From positions 11,388,001 through 11,452,000 of the forward strand of contig OV050033.1 in the NCBI GenBank assembly GCA_920105625.2: DNA of 64,000 nucleotides. Reading direction: 5' to 3'. Under the pieces are notes generated by a model that saw only the letters and a program-made list of their open reading frames with translations, was not told the DNA's origin and did not search any database. This document shows positions 25,001-37,668 of the stretch, one piece after another; the first letter of the stretch is position 1; the number at the start of each line of letters is the position of its first letter. Source of the DNA: Clusia tigrina. Taxonomy: Eukaryota; Arthropoda; Insecta; Diptera; Clusiidae. The translations under genes and the position numbers were made by a program.

Positions 25001-28000
25001 ATATTTATTATCAAAAGTTGGACGATCAAAGTCTGGCCAAACACGGCGATTTCTATGTTACCAACACTCTGGAATTGAATCATCCGCACATTAAGGATGT
25101 GAATGGGCTGGTTGCCGGTGGCGGTGTATCAGTGCACTATTCCCACACTTTACAGCTGTTGTTCTACAGTTATAATGGAGGACGCAGTTTCATTTCGCCT
25201 CTGCTCGATGTGAACGTGGGCGTTAAGTGCATAACACAGTTGCAGACGACGCCTGCTTCGAAGAATTCATCGAAGGGACCACCACAAGCGCTGTGCCATT
25301 GGACAGAAATTGCCGGTCATCCTGGCCTCATCTGCGCCATGATGCAAAACTCCAATAATCCCGTTATTTTCATGTTAACCCCCGAACGCATAACAATGCA
25401 GGAAATCAAAGCCCAGTCGTCTAAATCGAGAATAATGGATATGGTGGCCATACGCCACACAGTGGCTGGAGTGGAAAAAACCACTTTGATATTGCTCTGC
25501 GAAGATGGCAGCTTACGTATTTTCACCGCCCATCCAGATAACACAAGCTTCTGGCTATCGCCGCAAGTTCAACCACTCGGCAATCAATTGTACTTGTCCA
25601 CATTACTGGCCAAATCGCCATCGAGCAAAAAAATGAAGCGCAAAACGAACAATCAACAAAAAGCGGTCGGTCCTAATGGCTCGCCCATATTCCCAATGGA
25701 CTTCTTCGAACATTGCACTGTTCTGCCGGATGTGGAGTTCGGAGGTAACGACATGTTGCAAGTTTACAACAAGCAAAAGTTGAAGACACGTCTCTTCTCG
25801 ACTGGCATGTTTATTGCATCTACCAAGCCCAGCAGCTTCACCCTGGAAGTATACAACAACGATCCGAACACGGTTATTGTGGGCATACGCGTTCTCCTGG
25901 GCACCCAAGATCCATTGCGCGCCCCCCAAAGCATTACCGTCTTTAGTCGCACAATACCGACTGTTGTGCGCCGTCCCCGCTGGTTTGACATACCACTGAC
26001 TCGTGAGGAAATCTTTATGTCCGACAAATGTTTGAAGGTGATCTTTGCGAAATCGCAAGATCCGGAAAATGTTAGCATGCTCGACAGCATTGAGGTGTAT
26101 GGCAAGTCGAAAGATATTGTCGGTTGGCCGGACGAGGGAGAAGAAGCCGCGGGCAATGCGGTGGCAAATGGTGCCGCTAACGGCACAAATTGTGCCACAA
26201 ATGGCCAAACGGTCACCGCAAACTTTGGCGAAGGCTTCAATTCCATAACAAATCTCGACAAAATGGTGACAAATCTTTTGGAAGTCTTGGATTGCTCGCT
26301 TAATTTGTTGGGCGGCAGTAATGTGCCAGCGTCCATCAAGCAGAAAGCCACAAAGACTTCAACTTCTTTGCTGCTCATGCCCACACCCAGTCAGGTGCAA
26401 GTTCAGGCACGCTTTGTGCTCGCCACAATATATGGAATCCGAAATGCGTACCATACGTACAAAGATAACGAGGTCATTGCTTACGTGAATAGTGAACTGC
26501 AATCCATGCAGCCGAAGTTGGCGAACAAGGAAACACTGCGCGACATTGACCCGGAAGCCTTCTATCGTTTGGTGCTACTTCTACGTGGCATAGCAACAGC
26601 TCGTCCACATTCGCTTACAAAGATTTGCGCTGAGAACAAATTTCCAATTATGGAAGATGTGATGCAATTAGTGGAGCAGCTGTACACCATCACTCCGGAC
26701 ATAGACGAGCCGGTATCCATAGTTAGACGAGGTTTGTCTCACACTGAAACCATTGTGCACTGTTTGGTGGAGATCTTGTTTGGTTTTGCACTCTCGGATC
26801 CTGACCAGGTTGAGAAAGTTACCAAATACTTTATTAATTTACTGAAGAACGAGTCAACCGTAATCAGTCACAGTGCCAAGGAAGCAATTGCGTTGTTGTT
26901 GAGTCCGCGCTTGAAGCGGCGCAAAGTGGCTATAGTCACACCGCCGGCATGTTCCACACCAACACCCTCAAACCCTACGAATGCCCTATCTTCAACGAAT
27001 CTCCCCAATCTGGTACCTGGTGGAGCCGCATCAGTATCTGCCGATGAACCGCTTGAGGTGGCAGCAGGGGCGGCCGCCGGCTCACCAGCTGCAGTGGGAC
27101 GTAGTATTAGTGCAGAGTTTGTCGACGCCAATGCAATGGATCCACTTGCTCATGATGCTGGAAATCAATTGTTAAATTTAGAAGCGTTTATGGGTGGTGG
27201 CTTTCCACAACTATTGGGCTTGCAGCAAGATGCTGATGATGAGGCCATAATGGATATAGCGATTGCCTTAAGCTTGCAGGAACACGATGGCGATGGTCTG
27301 CAAGGCTTGGCCAATCTGGCTGGGTTGCGCAATGCAGGCGGCAATTTACATAATATGCAAGCTTTGGATAACAGCAACATGAGCATGGCTGCAAACGCGG
27401 CCAGTGTTTCTGCCGGCGGTTCGGACGATGAGGGTTCCAATGTAGCCACCGATGGGTCAACTCTGCGTACATCTCCAGCAGAACCGGTGGGCAGTGGTGG
27501 TTCAGAAAGCGGCGGCAGTGGTGTGGAGAGCATTGGTGGAACCTCTGGTCGCAGCAGCACATACGGTGACCCAGTAAATGCATCTTCACCACCACGTTCG
27601 AGTAATCCTCAAACAGATCTACAAATGTCAACCAAGTCGAATGCAAATGCTGGCGCTGTTGGCGGCTCTGAGGAGCCCACGCCAAGCACTAGTGGAGCAT
27701 TAACAAAAACCTCCATGGAGAATGAAGACAACGATTCAGAAGATGAAAACATTGCCAAGTTGCATCAGCTAAAGTAAGTGAAGGCAATGATTTGAATTTA
27801 TTTTCATTAACTGATCGTTTTTATTATCTTGTTATAATATAGAATTGCTATACTTGAGAACATCATTTTAAATATATCGACTTTCGATAATTGTAATGGC
27901 TTGCAAGCGATTCCCTTAATCCAGGTGATACTCATGCTAACCACCGATCTGAACGGTAACAGCGAACGAGATCAGAAAGTATTGAACGATCTGCTGACGG

Positions 28001-31000
28001 CGTTGGTCGATTATGTCGATATGAATTCTATAACCAATGCTTCCACGGTATGTTAAATCCAGGATTCACCAACCAGGTAGCAGCCCCGCGAGTTTCTCGG
28101 TTTCCTATCTAGTAGCCACCTCTATAGCTGGGCTGTTATCTTCTGAGTCTTTTTTAATGTCATTTATTTAATAATTTAATATTATCCTCCTCCTTCAGAT
28201 GAAGGATAGATCCGCCAAGAATGAAGTTCGTCTTGTACTGTTTTGGCTATTTGGAGTGCTAATGGGCAAAACCAAATTGAAACAAGCTGGCACTACATCA
28301 CCGCCGCATCAATTTAAGGACAACGCTTCGTTTGTAGCCAGCACAACCGCCAACATACTCAGCATGAACGGTGTCTTCACCTTCTCGTTGGTGGTCATGG
28401 AATCTTTGCTGCAACATTGGAAGCGTATTTCGAATGAGCAGAATTTGGCTGGAATTAATACTGCGATTGCAGGAGGTCCTCCAGTTGCCAACACTCCCGG
28501 CACTGCGTCGCAAAATAATATATTAAAGCCCATCAAATATGGACCCAAACCGGACGTATCCACATTGATACCGCACAATTACTTAAAAAGCTATCCCGAT
28601 ATTTTTGACTCCTACGATGCAATGTTAACGGAGATTACCGTTCGATTGCCTTATCAAATCTTGCGACTTTCGTCAACCCATCCAGGCACGTACGATTGGT
28701 ATCACAACTACTGTGAGAATATGACTTGCACTCTCTGTGAGTATATGATGCTGAACCTAAATGCTTTGCTGCGACGTCAAGTCCGCAAGTTGTTGTTGTA
28801 CATCTGCGGCAACAAAGAGAAATTCCGCATGTTCCGCGATGGTCATTCACTGGACGTTCATTTCAATTTAGTTAAAGAGCTTTGCAAATTGGGCAATACA
28901 CTGGTAAGTGGAAGAGTTGCTCATAGAACACACAAGTAAAAAATAAGTCCACTCAGTACATTATAAAGGAACTAACATTTTGTAACCTATGTAAAAGCTT
29001 TTGTGCGTGCAAGAGAAGTCCTTAACATTCATACACAGAGTAATATTTATAGCTGATCGGATATTTCTTTCTGCTAATTGAAACTTTCACTGATAAAGTT
29101 GTGGTACATAAGATAGCAGCACTGTTTTATAATAAATCCAACAGTTATTGTATGGTAGTGATCTTCAGTTTACTGATACCTGACCAACAAACGTTCTCAC
29201 TAACGAATTAAAATTAATATTTGATTATTTTGCTTTTGGGAAAGTTTATTTAATGGTTACGATGTTCTGTTGGTCGGGGTATCAACTATATTCAAATTAT
29301 ATCAACTGCCAATGAATAGCTCTTCTTTTTCCTTTGCAAAGGAAGTGTTCAAAGATCCACAATAAGGTATCCTGGACAGAAATTAATCGAATGTAATAAA
29401 GTCGACCAAACTTTTAACTACAAATCAGTTTTAAAATGTCCGACAGCAGACAAAATTCGTTGTTGAAAACATTGTTCCAAATCCTAAAATACGGATTACA
29501 AAGAAGTCCCAATTTGTTGGTGGTAATTTGGCGAAGGTCCTCATTAATTTACTGATTACTATATATAAATCTTTGTTTGGTCGCAGTGCTTCTTGGCCTA
29601 CTGGTAATCCCTCTTTAAGTCCAATCAATTCGAAATCCCTTATACAAGTTGTGTTTATAATATATAGTTTTTTATATCCATAGTTCTTGGACACAAATGA
29701 TTGTATGCCATTTGACACTTATTTTAAATCATATATTTAATCACTTTTCAGAATTTGGTTCTAACAAACCAGTCGATTCCGATGTTAAACTACGACTCCT
29801 TGGTGGAGCTAACCGAACATTTACGCACTTGTCAGGAAGTCAGCCAAATACGTACCGGCAATTGGCAAAAGTTCTGCCTCATACACGAGGATGTCATACC
29901 GGTATTGATAGAAATTGCCTGCTTCCAACTGGATGATGGCGTCTCGCCCATAATATTGCAACTACTTCAAGCTGCTCTCTGCAATAATATACAAGCGGTT
30001 AAACAACAGCAGCAACCACAACCGCCAAGCACATCGTCCAAAATGCGCACTGATCGCGAAAAATCGGAAGATATTGAGCTCAATTACGACTCGAAATTCG
30101 ATCCTGTCCACTGCAGTACTTTCGTTCATCAAATATTCCGCTTCGTTTCGGATGCCCTACTGAACAAGTTCGTCAGAATTTTCCTTTTAGAGACGAACAT
30201 CACGTCCATACGTTGGCAAGCGCATTCGCTCATATATGCCATTTATGAGCACTCCAATGATCGCCAAAAGGAGAAGCTCATCGGGATTTTATGGAATTTG
30301 TGGCCTCTGGTGCCAGCATATGGCCGTCGCACTGCGCAGTTCGTCGATATTCTAGGATATTTAACGCTGAGCACTACTTCTATTGTTGATAAACTACCAG
30401 AATACACCGAGAAGGCTGTTGAGGTGCTGCGTCAACAAAACGACTTGTTGTCCAAACATCCGAATGCTCCAATATACACCACACTCGAGCAGATACTGCA
30501 AGTCAATGGGTATTTCTTGGAGTCAGAACCATGTCTGGTGTGCAACAATCCTGAGGTTCCCATGACTAATATCAAATTGCCATCAATTAAGTCGGATTCG
30601 AAATTTACCACAACCACAATGATCGTGAAATTGGTGCAGAGCCACACCATCTCCAAATTGATTGTTCGCATTGCCGATTTGAAGCGCACCAAAATGGTGC
30701 GCACCATCAACATTTTCTATAACAATCGCACCGTACAAGCCGTCGTCGAGCTGAAAAACCGACCAGCGATGTGGCATAAGGCGCGCTCCGTTACCCTGCA
30801 ATCGGGACAGACTGAGTTGAAAATTGATTTCCCCTTGCCCATCACCGCTTGCAACTTAATGGTAGAATATTCTGACTTCTATGAGACCGTCACTGGATCC
30901 AGTGAGAACTTACAATGCCCACGATGCAGTGCTGCTGTACCAGCCTATCCCGGGGTATGTGCCAATTGTGGCGAGAATGTATTCCAATGTCACAAATGCC

Positions 31001-34000
31001 GTGCTATAAACTACGATGAAAAAGATCCGTTCCTGTGCCACTCGTGCGGCTTCTGCAAATATGCAAAATTCGATTTCAGTATCTATGGACGCGTGTGCTG
31101 TGCGGTGGATCCCATTGAATCGGCAGAGGACCGTGTCAAGACAGTGCAAATTATACACTCGTCGTTGGAACGAGCTGATCGCATATATCGTCAGTTGCAA
31201 ACGAACAAACAAATGTTGGAGTTGTTGGTGCAGAAAGTAGCCGAGCATCGATGCTCGGATCGCTTCGTGGAGGATAACCTGGGAGCGGTACACAGCACCT
31301 CACAAGTTAATAAAATCATACAATTATTGGCGCAAAAGTATTGCGTCGAGTCACGAACATCATTTGAGGAACTCAGCAAAATAGTGCAGAAAGTCAAAGC
31401 CTGTCGCAGGTAAGTGAAAACGACACACAGACATACATGCATATATTTCATTCTACTATTTAATTTTTCTTCCAGTGAACTGGTCGCTTACGACCGCATT
31501 CAACAGGATCAACCTAACACTCTACAATCTGCAGATATGCGCGACAGTTACACTATCAATCGTTGTTATGGTTGTGCGCTGGCTTCTACCGAACAGTGTC
31601 TGACTTTGCTGCGCGCAATGGCGTCCAATTACGAATGTCGCATTGGACTCTACTCGCAGGGTCTGGTCGAAGAATTGGCCCAACATAACTTGCGTCGCGG
31701 CACGCCGCAAATACAGGACGAAGTGCGCAATCTTCTGGTACTGCTGACAAAGAACAACAAAGATGCTTGCATGAATTTGCTGGACGTTATAAGCGAACGG
31801 GTGAAGGTGGCTGTCCTGGGCGCCATACCACTCGCGAATGTGGACGCCGCAATATATCATGAAATGGTGTTGCTGGAAGTGCTAATCTCTCAAGATGATT
31901 TATACTGGGAGAATAAGCTGAAAATTGTATACGATCTATTTTTACTAACATGTCGGTAAGTTTTATTCTTCATATCAGTGCCAGGAGGGCATTAAGTGAA
32001 AGCGCAAAACAATTCCAAATTATGTTTCCTGGACATATTTCGATCGAATTGTAGTTTTTCCACCAATAATTATATTTTTATTATCTTTTTTTACAGCGCT
32101 CCTCGAGGCCCACTCATATCGGTATTACAACCTTGCCTACGGATCTTGCAAAGTCTCATGTCTCCGCAAATGCCTCCCGCTCCGTCTAACAAAGATTCTA
32201 GTCCATGTGAATTGCCCAGAATAAAAGATCTGGATACTATCACAACTGATTTTAAAAAATGGATTCGAGGGGATAAGGAATATTCATACAACGATTGGAA
32301 AGCCAACAAGCCAGTTAAAATAAAGAGCCGCAAGCCGCTTGCTCCCGGTGAGGAGGATCTTTCACTAGCCGCAATATTCCAAATTGCTGGCGATCAAAAT
32401 GGTTCAGGATCAGCTGACTTCGATCAAGCCAAACACAGGCGACAGCTCGTGCGGGAGTCATACATAACTGTAAAATACGGACTTCGTTGGCGCAATTGGG
32501 TGTCAAAGAAACATGACGCCGTTCCAGATATGCCGCTAACACTGACTGCCACCTGGCTGCAGCCTTTGCTCTTCAATACAAACTCCCGATACGGGCGGCA
32601 ATTGGCTTGTTCGCTCATCACTTCATTGAGTCGCACTCATGAACGTAGACGTGAGATTCTTAATGTGCTTACCGGATTCCTGAAGTATGTTGGTGACTCT
32701 GGGGAAACTAGTGCAGAATTTCTTGCTCTGTATCGTTCGCTTGCCGCGGACAGTCCTTGGCGAGAATATTTGGTATTGCGAGGTGTGCTTGCTGAAATAT
32801 CCCAGCTTCTGGTAACTGAGATTGTAAAGGTTCATCGTTTGGAAGATACGTCTTTATCCTCAGATCTCTCACAGGGCTATGCTCTGCGTCAATTTGTTGA
32901 ATTGCTCTCGCTGTTTCTGGAGAGCTCCACCATACGTCAAGCATACAAAACTCGCTTATTGGGGTCGGTTCTTGAGGGATATCTGTCACTGCGGAAGCTA
33001 GTGGTGCAGCGTACTCGACTGATTGACGATGCTCAAGAGAAACTGCTGGAAATGTTGGAAGAAATGACCAGTGGCACAGAAGAAGAAACTCGCGCTTTTA
33101 TGGAGATCCTCATTGATACTGTGGAAAAGACCCGCATGAATGACATCAAAACGCCCGTGTTTATTTTTGAGCGCCTCTATTCGATAATACATCCGGAAGA
33201 AAATGATGAGAGTGAGTTCTTTTTGACCCTCGAAAAGGATCCGCAACAAGAGGACTTCTTGCAGGGACGCATGTTGGGAAATCCGTATCCATCTAATGAG
33301 CCGGGCCTGGGGCCATTAATGCGCGACGTTAAAAATAAAATATGTACCGATTGCGAATTGATTGCCCTACTGGAGGATGACAATGGCATGGAGTTGCTAG
33401 TCAACAATAAAATTATAAGTTTGGATTTGCCAGTCAAAGACGTCTACAAGAAGGTTTGGCTTGCGGAAGGTGGCGAACGAGATGCAATGCGAATTGTATA
33501 CCGCATGCGCGGTCTGCTGGGCGACGCAACGGAAGAATTTGTGGAAACACTGAACAACAAGAGTCAGGAAGAAGTCGATACAGAGCAGTTGTATGGCATA
33601 GCTAATGTTTTGGCTGACTGCAATGGTCTGAAAGTAATGCTCGATCGCATTGGCAGCTTACAAAGTATCTCACGCACTCGAGAGCTCATCCAGGTGCTCT
33701 TGAAGTTGTTCTTGATTTGTGTGAAAGTACGTCGCTGTCAAGAGGTGCTTTGCCAACCGAAGTTGGGTGCTATCAACACTCTGCTAAAGGTACTGCAGAT
33801 GTGCTTGCAATCTGAAAATGACTCCATTCAATCATCGGTGACCGAACAACTGCTTGAAATCATGGAAACAATCCTCTCAAAGGCTGCTAGTGATACATTG
33901 GATTCGTTCCTGCAATTCTCATTGACATTCGGCGGTCCGGAATATGTTTCAGCTTTAATTACATGCACGGACTGCTCCAATGTTCGCAATAACCCGTCAG

Positions 34001-35953
34001 TCTTGCGACATTTGATACGCGTACTGGCGGCCCTGGTTTACGGCAACGAGGTGAAGATGGCATTGCTCTGCGAACATTTCAAGGTAAAACGAGCATTATA
34101 ATTTTAGGAAAGATTTTAAGTTATTTACTCTTTGAGACCACTCCTGGAGTCAAGATGGTGGTTAGAGGATACTGAAGATTTATTTTATAATTTTTCTTTT
34201 TGTTTCAGGAAATTTTCGACTTCAATCGTTTTGATACGGATCGCTCACCTGAAGAGGAATTCAAATTGGAATTATTCTGTGTTCTGACTAATCAAATCGA
34301 GCACAATTCTATTGGGGGTACTCTGAAGGACTACATCGTTAGCCTGGGTATTGTGGAGCGAGCAATAGAATACATTACCAAATATGCACCCTGCGTCAAG
34401 CCAACTCTTTTGCGCACAGATTCCGACGAATTGAAAGAGTTTATATCCCGCCCTAGTCTAAAGTATATTCTCCGCTTCCTCACCGGCTTAGCTAACAAAC
34501 ATGAGGCCACTCAATTGGCTATCAGCAAGGATATAATACCGATCATACATCGTCTGGAACAGGTGTCGAGTGATGAGCATGTCGGCAGTTTGGCCGAAAA
34601 TCTACTCGAGGCTCTGTGCACAGATGAAGGGACCGCTGCCCGTGTTCAAGAAGTTCGCGATTTTACCAGAACTGAAAAGAAACGCCTGGCTATGGCCACA
34701 CGCGAGAAGCAGTTGGATGCGCTTGGAATGCGCACTAACGAAAAGGGTCAGGTCACCGCTAAAGGATCTATTTTGCAAAAGATTGAAAAACTGCGCGATG
34801 AGACTGGACTAACTTGTTTCATTTGCCGCGAGGGATACGCCTGCCAGCCAGCTAAAGTCCTCGGAATTTACACATTTACTAAACGCTGTAATGTGGAAGA
34901 TTTTGAACTAAAGTCGAGGAAAACTGTAGGCTATACCACAGTCACCCACTTCAATGTGGTTCACGTTGACTGTCATACATCTGCGATTCGCTTGGCACGT
35001 GGACGCGATGAATGGGAGCGCGCCAGTTTACAGAATGCAAACACACGCTGCAATGGTCTGCTGCCTCTCTGGGGACCCGATGTCTCCGAAGCGGCCTTCT
35101 CCGCCTGTATGACGCGTCACAGCAGCTACATGCAGGAGAGCACACAGCGTTGTGACATTTCCTTCCCCAGCAGTATTCACGATCTCAAGTTGCTGCTCAT
35201 GCGCTTCGCCTGGGAGCGTAGTTTTCACGATGATGCCGGCGGCGGTGGCCCGCAATCTAATATGCACTTTGTTCCTTATTTGCTGTTTTATGCTGTTTAT
35301 TTATTGCTCTCCTCACGCTCTGCAGCACGCGATAGTAAAAATTTAATGACCTATTTGACCGCCGCTCCAACTGAAAAATGGCTTGAGTGTGGCTATGAGG
35401 TAGAAGGACCGCTTTATATGTTGACCATATCGTTGGCCTTGCACAGTCATGAGACATGGAATAAACATAAGGTGGCCCATTTGAAACGCCTCATTGCTGT
35501 GGCCCAGGCGCGCTGCGTATCACCTTCGGTTCAGTGCAAAGCACTACTCTCGCCAAGTGATCGCCAAACCAAGGAGTATAACAACGTATATCGACCGTTC
35601 TTAATGATCTGGGCTCTTGTGGATCTGATCTATAATACACTGTTCAAGACTGTCACAACTCCAAAGGAGGAAGATTGGTCAATTTCTCTCTTTGACTTCA
35701 TTCGCAAAAACGACGAAATCATGCTGAAGTCCACCGACACCATTCTGCAGACCTTTACCGACGAGTTCTTGCCGTGCTCCTCATTTGGCGAGTTCTGTGA
35801 TGTGGCTGGTAAGTGACATTTTGTAATTCCTGCCTTTCGCGTAATTCATTAAAAAAAAATTTTAATTTTCCAGGTCTTTTGCATGTGATTGAGAATCCTG
35901 ATAGTTTTATTGATGAGATATTGGCAGCACTTCCTTCATCGTCAGCTACTTGA
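16038..35953 (+). CDS. poe: Purity of essence / UBR4-type giant E3 ubiquitin ligase
   Basis: Exons: 16038-16177, 16364-16458, 16656-17083, 17902-20035, 20099-20605, 21704-27773, 27843-28047, 28199-28903, 29752-31409, 31476-31955, 32097-34083, 34209-35808, 35874-35953. They sum to 16089 nt and 5362 residues (Drosophila poe about 5320, human UBR4 5183). The UBR box is at about residues 1805-1875 ([42 protein letters not shown]), the site that reads N-degrons. Long helical repeat and beta-rich regions follow. A low-complexity Ala/Gly/Ser stretch (about 2850-3080) holds a UIM-like motif near 2943. A zinc-ribbon-like Cys cluster is at about 3816-3870 ([20 protein letters not shown]). The C-terminal hemiRING/UZI E3 module is at about 5005-5110 ([22 protein letters not shown]). 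UBR4 builds ubiquitin chains on N-degron and quality-control substrates; Drosophila poe mutants affect spermatid individualisation and neuronal excitability. Introns at 17084-17901, 20606-21703 and 28904-29751 show no genes. Confidence 0.96.
21504..21550. repeat. 14-bp perfect inverted repeat in poe intron 5
   Basis: ATGTTTACCTATAG (21504-21517) is exactly complementary to CTATAGGTAAACAT (21537-21550) across a 19-base loop. The hairpin would be present in the poe pre-mRNA. The arms are not low-complexity AT. No function is assigned. Confidence 0.8.
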
Positions 35954-37668
35954 AAAATATGGAATTACTCGCTTTTTAATTAGAATTCAAACGTATAGTA
36001 GAATATAATAACCTCTTTATATAAAATTATGAAAGAAATTACTAACCAATTATTATACTAAACGTGTACTACAGCATAACTAATTCTGCAAATATTTAAT
36101 CACAATAAAACATCCATGTTCACGTTTCAATTGACTGTGTAAAACAAATTATTGCGTATTAACCTGGAGATGTGACTATGTCACGGCTGTGGTGGTGCGC
36201 AATTTTCATCATCGTTGCTGTGTCGAAGGGGGAAGAGCCACTAAATATTATAACAGGATTCGCCTGCGCAAAGGCATGGTTTATTTATGTAAAATGCTTC
36301 TGAAGGCATTGAAAAAATATGTCTAGTCCTATCGCGACTATTCGAGAAGAATTTCTAAGCTCAATATTTAAGAGAGTTTATAGGAGAAATCGAAATTGTT
36401 GGTCAGGTAGAATAATGGGCACAACTTGAGTGTGGGACTTCAGCACCAATGTTTGGGCTTGTGCACTGAAAATGGAACCATTTACTTTACTGTAGTTATG
36501 TATGTATATACAGATTTAACTGGTATATTTACAGTTTGTCTCGTAACAATATTTTCTTCAAAAAATCCATGCATTAATATTATATATTCCTATCAATCAT
36601 AACATTGTAGTATTGTATATTCTTATCTTAGCTATCAAGCCCAGGCAGCATTCCACGGCAATGAGAAACTTGAGTACCTGTAGCCTTTGCTAGTGTTTCG
36701 CCTGCTCAATGAATCGCTTCATTAATATAGTATATTTCTCGATGTGCTAATAAAGCATATTATAAGCTCTATCTTCAGTATTCCCCTTGGATTTCAATAG
36801 GGGTTCATGTTATTGTTAGAATGTAATTCAAATCCAGGGCGTGATAAAAATCACCATAGAATGGTACATACAAGTGATTGTTAGAAATTTATACATATTT
36901 AATGCATTTCTATTGAGACCAGCACGGTTTTATCAGTTATTAGACTAGGGATATATATTTATTTGAATAATAAAGTGGACGAATAATTGTATCAGGGGTG
37001 CGCTTCATAAGAAATCGAATGTCCAAAAGGGTTAACAATAAAATTAAAGGAAGACCTGGAAAATATTATAATTAAATTATTGGTACTGGATGTGAATAGG
37101 ATTTTTCAATTAGTTTAGTCTACGTAGAAATATTGATTATGGAACAACCCAAGTAACCATTTGGTATAAATTTGCCTCGTACAAATTTGTGAAATTATCT
37201 GAAGTCGATCGTATATGAATTCCTCTCTGAAGTTGATAATTTGTTAAACCCGGTTAGAAATAATTTATCGCGAATTTACTATAAACTCTGTTATCAAAAG
37301 AAAAGGATGTTTCTATTAAAGGCCCCATTTATGTTGCCAGTGCAGTGCATTGTGAAGCGGAATTGTTGTTGGTAATTTGCATAGATACATTCAAGTTGCA
37401 CTAATTCGATCTGCCTGGCTACATTGTTGCTAGTATTACGGTCCAAATGCAACACTGCATAACTTGAAATGCATTAACGACTTCGGCGCCCTCTACAGTA
37501 CGAATATGAAACCAAAGTGTTGCACAAAGAAATGAATTACTAATAAATTCGGTAATTTCTGTTTATTAGTCGAATTAGATGAAAATTAAAATTTTTGCAA
37601 TAGAAACCTAAAATTAAGCGAATAATTTTGCACAAGAATATTGCACAACATTTACATAGTCCACCGAA
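35954..37668. other. Intergenic region between poe and Ced-12
   Basis: It contains the poe 3' UTR at the left and the Ced-12 promoter at the right. Between them is AT-rich sequence with no ORF that resembles a protein. I see no transposon, repeat array or RNA gene. Confidence 0.5.
36104..36109 (+). terminator. Poly(A) signal of poe
   Basis: AATAAA lies about 150 nt after the poe stop codon, followed by a TG/T-rich stretch. Confidence 0.5.

Noticed and set aside
25603..26384. Long minus-strand ORFs of about 200 residues inside poe
   Set aside because: They are antisense shadows of the conserved poe coding exon, rich in residues typical of reversed codons.
29431..29718. 95-residue minus-strand ORF in poe intron 8
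   Set aside because: No recognisable domain and no start or splice context; may be transposon debris but nothing supports a family.
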